Source: an uncultured Micromonospora sp. (GTDB lineage Bacteria; Actinomycetota; Actinomycetes; Mycobacteriales; Micromonosporaceae). From it: DNA of 17,297 bases. The position numbers and the translations under genes were made by a program. Positions 13,227 to 17,297 of the stretch are shown here, in pieces. Each line of letters opens with the position of its first letter. Position 1 is the stretch's first letter. The notes beneath the pieces were generated by a model. That model made no database searches. It was not told the origin of the DNA and worked only from the letters and a program-made list of their open reading frames with translations. The DNA lies in the NCBI GenBank assembly GCA_937951935.1, contig CALGAM010000036.1, positions 1 through 17,297 on the forward strand. The letters run 5' to 3'.

Positions 13227-14204
13227 TCAGCCGCCGGCGCCCTGACCACCGGTCAGCAGGTGCTGACCGAGCGGGGTGAGCCGGTGCACGACGGCGCGAC
13301 CCGCCCGGACGGTGTCGACCAGCCCGGCGGCGCGTAACGCGGCGGTGTGCTCCGAGGCAGACGACACGCTGATTCCCACGTCGTCCGCCAGGGTGGTCGT
13401 GGTGTGCCGGCCCGGCTCGCCGATCCGGCGCAGCACCGCCGCCCGGGTACCGCCGAGGAGCCGGGCGAGCGGATCCACCCCGGAGGGGTCCGGGCGGGTC
13501 GGCGCCGGCGGTGCCGCCGGGTACACCAGCAGTACCGGCCGCCCCGGCTCGACCAACACCCGGGGCCGTGGACCGGCCAGCGGGTCGGGCATCAGCAGCA
13601 GCCCTTCGCCCGTGCCGGGCAGATCCGCGCTCCACCAGCTGTCGACGTGCAGGACGGGCGCAGACCACCGGATCGAGGGATGCAACCCGGCGAGCAGACC
13701 GTCCACCCCGGACAGCGCGTACGTCTGGCCGACCCCGAAGACCCGCTGCCGGTAGGCCGCGGTCAGGTACGCCCAGTCCGGGGCGAGCACCGCGTCGAAG
13801 AACCTCCGCAGCGCCGCCACCAGCACGTCGAGCACGTCCCGGTCGGCCGCGGCGAACCGCCGCCGCCACGGGCTGGCCGGCATCCGCGCGTACACCTGGG
13901 CGAGCTCGGCGCGGATCCGCCGCCGGGGTGTCGCCAGAATCGCCTCGATGCCGGCCTCCACCGACTCGAGCCCGTCGTACGGGGTGAGGAAGTCGGGCAG
14001 GCGTCCGCGGGCCGGCAGGAGATGCCACAGCGGGCGGACCGCCGACGCGACCACCGCGCCGCGTCTGGCGAGGGTGGGCAGCAACGCGGCGGCCGTCGGG
14101 TCACGCAGCGCCTGACAGGCCAGGACCGCGGCGCCGACCGGGTGGGGACGTTGGACGAACCGCACCCGGGCCAGGTCCGCCGGGAGAAGCCGAACCGAGA
14201 TCAT
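13227..14204 (-). CDS. ArsR-like winged-helix regulator with DUF5937-type N-terminal domain
   Basis: The protein has 325 residues and an inverted layout compared with small ArsR repressors: a large helical N-terminal domain (about 1-240) and a C-terminal winged helix (about 245-318: LLGGTRAAVLRRIGEP, then TLADDVGISVSSASEHTAALRAAGLV and the wing AGRAVVHRLTPLG). This matches actinobacterial regulators annotated as DUF5937 plus ArsR-type HTH. The DVGISVSSASEHTAALR recognition region is typical. Metal-binding cysteine motifs of classical ArsR are absent, so an organic ligand is more likely. The ATG at 14204 has a weak GGGG upstream. A perfect 16-bp palindrome begins 18 nt upstream, and the gene diverges from a lipoprotein esterase, so autorepression and control of the esterase are likely. 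Confidence 0.85.
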   Translation of the reverse strand: MISVRLLPADLARVRFVQRPHPVGAAVLACQALRDPTAAALLPTLARRGAVVASAVRPLWHLLPARGRLPDFLTPYDGLESVEAGIEAILATPRRRIRAELAQVYARMPASPWRRRFAAADRDVLDVLVAALRRFFDAVLAPDWAYLTAAYRQRVFGVGQTYALSGVDGLLAGLHPSIRWSAPVLHVDSWWSADLPGTGEGLLLMPDPLAGPRPRVLVEPGRPVLLVYPAAPPAPTRPDPSGVDPLARLLGGTRAAVLRRIGEPGRHTTTTLADDVGISVSSASEHTAALRAAGLVDTVRAGRAVVHRLTPLGQHLLTGGQGAGG

Positions 14205-14222
14205 GACCCCAGGCTGCCGCCA

Positions 14223-14238
14223 TTCGGCGTACGCCGAA
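14223..14238. promoter_or_regulatory. Perfect 16-bp palindrome, candidate operator of the ArsR-like regulator
   Basis: TTCGGCGTACGCCGAA is identical on both strands. It lies 18 nt upstream of the regulator ATG and 63 nt upstream of the divergent esterase start. A spacerless 8+8 palindrome suits a symmetric winged-helix dimer. Confidence 0.75.
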
Positions 14239-14249
14239 AGGGTTGCCCC

Positions 14250-14265
14250 GGTCGGGCTCCCGACC
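14250..14265. promoter_or_regulatory. Second palindrome in the same divergent region
   Basis: GGTCGGG-CT-CCCGACC has perfect 7-bp arms and a 2-bp centre. It lies 36 nt upstream of the esterase start and could be another protein-binding site or a leader hairpin. Its sequence differs from the 16-bp palindrome next to it, so it need not bind the same protein. Confidence 0.45.
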
Positions 14266-14301
14266 CGAGGGTGGGGGCGCGTCGAACGGGAGGGGGCCGG
14301 G

Positions 14302-15192
14302 GTGCGCCGGATTGTCGCCTGGTGTGTGTCGCTGGGACTGCTCGGCGGGGTCGCCGCGTGCGGTGACAGCCCGCGCGGGTCCGCCCCCGCCCCCTCGGCC
14401 AGCACGGTCACCCAGGTGCCGGGGCCGGGACAGCACGAGTTGACCCTGGAACACGGCGGAACCACCCGCCGCTACCGGCTGCACGCCCCGGCGGGCTACG
14501 ACCCGAACCGGCCCAGCCCACTGGTGATCGCGCTGCATCCGTATCCCGGCGACGGGCTGAGCCTGAGCCGGATGGTCGGCCTGGACGAACTGGCCGCACG
14601 CGAGAACTTCCTGGTCGCGTACCCGGACGGGATCAACCGCGGCTTCAACGCCCTCGTCTGCTGCGGCACGGCCGACGACGTCGGCTTCCTGACCGCGCTC
14701 ACCGAGCACCTGGTGAGCACCTGGCGAGTCGATCCGGACCGGGTCTACCTGACCGGCATGTCCAACGGGGGTGACCTGAGCTTCCGGGCGGCGGTCGAGG
14801 CGTCCGGCCGGTTCGCCGCGATCGGTGTGGTCAGTGGCGGGTTCATCGGGGACCGGGCGGCGGCCGACGACTACGCGCCCTCCCGGCCCGTATCGGTGAT
14901 CACGTTCATCGGCGGCCAGGACCGGTACGTCGACGACTTCCGTACCGGGATCGAGGCGTGGCAGCGGCGGCTACGTTGCGCGCCGGTGGCACCGGCACCA
15001 CCACCGGCCGCGGGGGTCGTGCTCACCCGCGCCCGCTGCGCCGACGGCAGCGACGTCGAGGTCTACCTGGTCGAGCAGATGGGACACGCCTGGCCCGGGG
15101 CGACCGCCGGCGGCATGGCGGCGCCGGACGCCGGCGTGGTGGCCACCGAGCTGATCTGGAGGTTCTTCGCCGCCCACCCGCGCCGCGCCTGA
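14302..15192 (+). CDS. PHB-depolymerase-like lipoprotein esterase
   Basis: The protein has 296 residues from the GTG at 14302, which has GGGAGGGGG upstream and places a correct lipoprotein signal at the N-terminus (MRRIVAW..., lipobox GVAAC, lipidated Cys20). A longer in-frame start at 14203 would spoil the signal and overlap the divergent regulator's start. After a short Pro/Ser/Ala linker comes an alpha/beta-hydrolase domain of the polyhydroxybutyrate depolymerase/feruloyl-esterase type: IALHPYPGDG (77-86), YPDG (107-110), CCGTADDVGFL (120-130), the nucleophile motif GMSNGG with Ser154, and probable Asp207 (GGQDRY) and His262 (GHAWPG). It should act outside the membrane as a serine esterase; the substrate is unknown. 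It diverges from the ArsR-like regulator and probably ends at the hairpin at 15196-15233. Confidence 0.9.
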   Translation: MRRIVAWCVSLGLLGGVAACGDSPRGSAPAPSASTVTQVPGPGQHELTLEHGGTTRRYRLHAPAGYDPNRPSPLVIALHPYPGDGLSLSRMVGLDELAARENFLVAYPDGINRGFNALVCCGTADDVGFLTALTEHLVSTWRVDPDRVYLTGMSNGGDLSFRAAVEASGRFAAIGVVSGGFIGDRAAADDYAPSRPVSVITFIGGQDRYVDDFRTGIEAWQRRLRCAPVAPAPPPAAGVVLTRARCADGSDVEVYLVEQMGHAWPGATAGGMAAPDAGVVATELIWRFFAAHPRRA

Positions 15193-15195
15193 TCC

Positions 15196-15233
15196 GCCCA
15201 CGCTCGCCGGCGGCACCCCGGACGGGCGTGGGC
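15196..15233 (+). terminator. Hairpin after the esterase gene
   Basis: GCCCACGC (15196-15203) pairs perfectly with GCGTGGGC (15226-15233). It starts 3 nt after the esterase stop, in the 127-nt gap before the convergent NAD-kinase-like gene. The interior is GC-rich and may pair further. Confidence 0.6.
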
Positions 15234-15319
15234 ACAGGCCCGGGCGTGACCGTCGCCTCTGCCCGGTGGGGCCCGCGGCCGTTGCTTCCCCGCGCCCGCC
15301 CGGGTGGCTCGGCTCGGGG

Positions 15320-16228
15320 CTAGCCGACGGGTTCCACCAGGTGCAGGCGTCGCTCGGCCAGACCGATGGTCAGCCGCTGCCCCCAGGCCAGCGCCAGGTG
15401 GTCCTGTTCGAGCCCGTCGGCGAAGACGACCAGCCGTTCCCGCTCGGCGACCAGTTCCAGGGTCTCGCCCGGAGCCAGCCGGCCGGCGGTCAGCGAGGTT
15501 CCGGTCGCCGGGGACGGCCACGCCTCCCGGACGAACCAGCACAGCGCCGGCTCGTCGGGGGCCGGCAGCGCCGGGGCGGCGGCGCGTTCCCGGGCGATCG
15601 AGGCACACCAGCCGGTGGCACCGGTGCCGGTCCCCACCACCAGCCCGGAGGAGGACTGGCGCTCCCGCCGACCGTCGCTGGTGGAGAGCAGGTACCGGGC
15701 CGACTGGTGGCCCGGGTGTCCGGCGTAGATCTCGTTGAGCCCCAACAGTTCCTGGCCGTCGTCGAGCACGGCCCGGACCATGGTGCGGTGCCGGACCGGG
15801 GCCCGGCCGGCCGCCACCGCGGGCAGCAGCCGGGTGACGGCGGTGGGGGCGAACCGTACGAGGACGCCGGGGTTGCGGCCCGGCTCCGGGTCGACGCCGA
15901 TGACCGGCTGTCCGTCGAGGTACTTCGCCACGTTGGCCACCAGGCCGTCCTGGCCGACGGCGAGCACGATGTCCTCGGGGGCGAACGGAAAGCGGGCGAG
16001 GTCGTCGCGGTCGGCGTAGCCGCGCCGCCAGTCGGCGGGCACGGCCGCCCCGACCGTGGTCAGCGCGGCCTGCAACGCGTCGTGGCGGGCCTGGACCTCG
16101 GCCAGGTTCCGTCCCCGTCGGCCGAGGTAGTGGTCGGCGGCTGCCCGGGTGCCGTGCTGGGCCAGCAGTTCGTCCAGCTCGCTGCGCCGGCTCACCACGA
16201 CCACGCGGGGGGCGAGGGTCGCGCTCAC
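15320..16228 (-). CDS. Diverged NAD kinase-like protein
   Basis: This 302-residue protein resembles ATP-NAD kinases. Residues 86-94 (DIVLAVGQD) carry GQDG (92-95) where NAD kinases have GGDG, followed by PVIGVDPEPGRNPGVL (108-123) in the place of the usual PvlGvN...GFL. LNEIY (164-168) matches the conserved NE motif, GTGTGATGW (199-207) sits where NAD kinases have TPTGSTAY, and the C-terminal strands include VVFADGLE (267-274). The first Gly of GGDG is replaced by Gln and several ligand positions differ, so activity or specificity may have changed. The GTG start at 16228 overlaps the stop of the SPFH gene by four bases (GTGA), implying translational coupling. Essential NAD kinases are normally encoded elsewhere, so this is probably an accessory paralogue. 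Other lipid or diacylglycerol kinase-like folds are a less likely alternative. Confidence 0.72.
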   Translation of the reverse strand: MSATLAPRVVVVSRRSELDELLAQHGTRAAADHYLGRRGRNLAEVQARHDALQAALTTVGAAVPADWRRGYADRDDLARFPFAPEDIVLAVGQDGLVANVAKYLDGQPVIGVDPEPGRNPGVLVRFAPTAVTRLLPAVAAGRAPVRHRTMVRAVLDDGQELLGLNEIYAGHPGHQSARYLLSTSDGRRERQSSSGLVVGTGTGATGWCASIARERAAAPALPAPDEPALCWFVREAWPSPATGTSLTAGRLAPGETLELVAERERLVVFADGLEQDHLALAWGQRLTIGLAERRLHLVEPVG

Positions 16229-17280
16229 CGGGCGAGCCGGCCCAGCAGACCGGTCAGCACGTCCGGGGTGATGGTGAGCTGGTCGACCTCGGGGAGGTGA
16301 CCGGCCATCTCCCGCAGGGCCAGTGCCTGGAGCACCCCGGGTGGCAGGTCCCGGTACGCGGCCAGCTTCGCCGCCTCCGCCTCGGCCTCGGCCAGGCCGA
16401 CCGCCCGGGCCCCGGCGGCCCGGGCCTCGGCGAGGGTGCGTTCCTTCTCCGCCTCGGCGGAGGCCAGCACCCGGGCACGTTCGGCCGCCGCCGCGGTGGC
16501 GACCCGTTCCCGCTCGGCCTTGCCCTGGGCCGCCGCCAGCTCCGCCGCCGCCTCCAGTTCCACCCTGCGCCGCGCGTTGGCCCCGTGCTGTTCGACGAGC
16601 TGCTGCTCCCGCCGGGCCAGCTCGATCTTGTTCTGGAGTTCGTTCTCCGCGATCGCCCGTTCCTGTTCGACGGCCTGGGCCCGGCGCGCGTAGGTGGCGC
16701 GGTCGGCCTCGACCTGCACCGCCTCCCGGGTCGGGGTCTGCAGCGCCCGCTCCATCTCCGGCTCGGGGCGGATCGCCACGACCCGGGCGCTCACCACGGC
16801 GACCCCGATGTCGGCCAGCCGGGCCTCGTCGCGCAGTCCGGCCGAGACCGCCTCGCGGACCGCCGCGATGTCGGTCAGCGCCTCGGCCAGCGGCACCCGG
16901 GCCAGCAGGTCCAGCGCCGGCTGCTGGGCCAGCTCGGCCAGGAGCGTGGCGATCTGGTCGAGCGGGCGGCCTCGGGCCACGCCGGTGCGCGGGTCGATCG
17001 AGAAGTCCAGCCGGCTCGCCGCCAGTGCCGGGTCGACGATCCGGTACGTCACCGTGGCCTGCACGGTGACGTCGGCGAAGTCGTTGGTCCGGGCGTGGAA
17101 CATCAGCGGCAGTTCCCGGTCGTCGACCGGCACCTCGCTCAGTACGCCCGCCAGCGGCCGGTACCAGAAGGACTGTCCGGTGCCCTCGTGCCTGACCCGG
17201 CCTCCGACGTGGTGCCGCACCCAGGTGGTGGGTGTCCCCCGGAGGTGCCGCAGGAAGAACCGCCTCGTCACGTCGGCCAT
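16225..17280 (-). CDS. SPFH/Band-7 (prohibitin/stomatin/flotillin-like) protein
   Basis: The protein has 351 residues. The SPFH domain spans about residues 25-190, with the recognisable strands DRELPLMFHARTNDFADVTV and QATVTYRIVDP (54-84) and a helix and strand ending in DIGVAVVSARVVAIRP (157-172). Residues about 185-310 are a long Ala/Glu/Arg/Gln-rich helix, probably a coiled coil, as in flotillins. The C-terminus (312-351, PPGVLQALALREMAG, then LTITPDVLTGLLGRL) is typical of this group. No N-terminal membrane segment is present, so any membrane association would be peripheral. SPFH proteins form large oligomeric scaffolds that organise membrane proteins or protect proteases. The ATG at 17280 has GGAGGGGTGGA upstream at the window edge. 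The gene overlaps the NAD-kinase-like gene by four bases; more genes of the operon could lie to the right. Confidence 0.9.
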   Translation of the reverse strand: MADVTRRFFLRHLRGTPTTWVRHHVGGRVRHEGTGQSFWYRPLAGVLSEVPVDDRELPLMFHARTNDFADVTVQATVTYRIVDPALAASRLDFSIDPRTGVARGRPLDQIATLLAELAQQPALDLLARVPLAEALTDIAAVREAVSAGLRDEARLADIGVAVVSARVVAIRPEPEMERALQTPTREAVQVEADRATYARRAQAVEQERAIAENELQNKIELARREQQLVEQHGANARRRVELEAAAELAAAQGKAERERVATAAAAERARVLASAEAEKERTLAEARAAGARAVGLAEAEAEAAKLAAYRDLPPGVLQALALREMAGHLPEVDQLTITPDVLTGLLGRLAR

Positions 17281-17297
17281 GGAACGTCCACCCCTCC

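Noticed and set aside
11560..14028. An 822-codon open frame on the minus strand, across the FmdB, formamidase and ArsR-like genes.
   Set aside because: The formamidase on the plus strand and the ArsR-like gene in another frame both have recognisable motifs and ribosome binding sites. This frame has neither.
16300..16600. Repetitive Ala/Glu codon patterns suggesting a DNA repeat array.
   Set aside because: These are degenerate and in frame with the coiled-coil segment of the SPFH protein, so protein composition explains them.

Overview
The window is uniformly very GC-rich. Genes are packed, GTG starts are common, Shine-Dalgarno sequences are of the GGAGG type, and terminators are GC hairpins without U-tracts. 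The gene families (DUF4913, FmdB/formamidase, DUF5937-type ArsR regulators, LuxR-type two-component systems beside MMPL pumps, HtpG) point to a high-GC actinomycete, most likely of the Micromonosporaceae or Streptomyces type. No rRNA, tRNA, CRISPR array or insertion sequence was recognised.

Layout. (1) 1-840: the 3' end of an unrecognised gene, then a DUF4913 protein, a family common on actinobacterial conjugative elements, closed by a perfect hairpin. This may be the edge of an integrated element or of its remnant. (2) 797-1292: about 500 nt of non-coding DNA carrying several strong inverted repeats. (3) 1293-3221 (-): a secreted right-handed beta-helix protein with an unusual 190-residue disordered insert, preceded by roughly 690 nt without a gene. 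(4) 3962-5875 (-): the Hsp90 chaperone htpG with its terminator. (5) 5997-7114: an SRPBCC protein divergent from a TetR regulator, with two palindromic operators between them; the second abuts the tetR ATG, which has no ribosome binding site. (6) 7207-11302 (-): sensor kinase, NarL/LuxR response regulator and an MMPL-type RND transporter, transcribed in that order. (7) 11546-13104 (+): an FmdB-like zinc-ribbon protein missing one cysteine, then a formamidase. (8) 13227-15192: an ArsR-like (DUF5937-type) regulator divergent from a PHB-depolymerase-like lipoprotein esterase, with a perfect 16-bp palindrome between them. (9) 15320-17280 (-): an SPFH/Band-7 protein translationally coupled to a diverged NAD-kinase-like protein.

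Most of the window is ordinary chromosomal content. The parts least explained by known systems are the SPFH/NAD-kinase-like pair, the beta-helix protein with its internal disordered insert, and the operator architectures. Palindromes sit beside nearly every regulator: tetR, the ArsR-like gene, and the kinase/regulator/MMPL set. The pump is probably a target of the two-component system, and the esterase and SRPBCC genes are probably targets of their divergent repressors. These regulatory links are inferred from gene order and palindromes, not shown.
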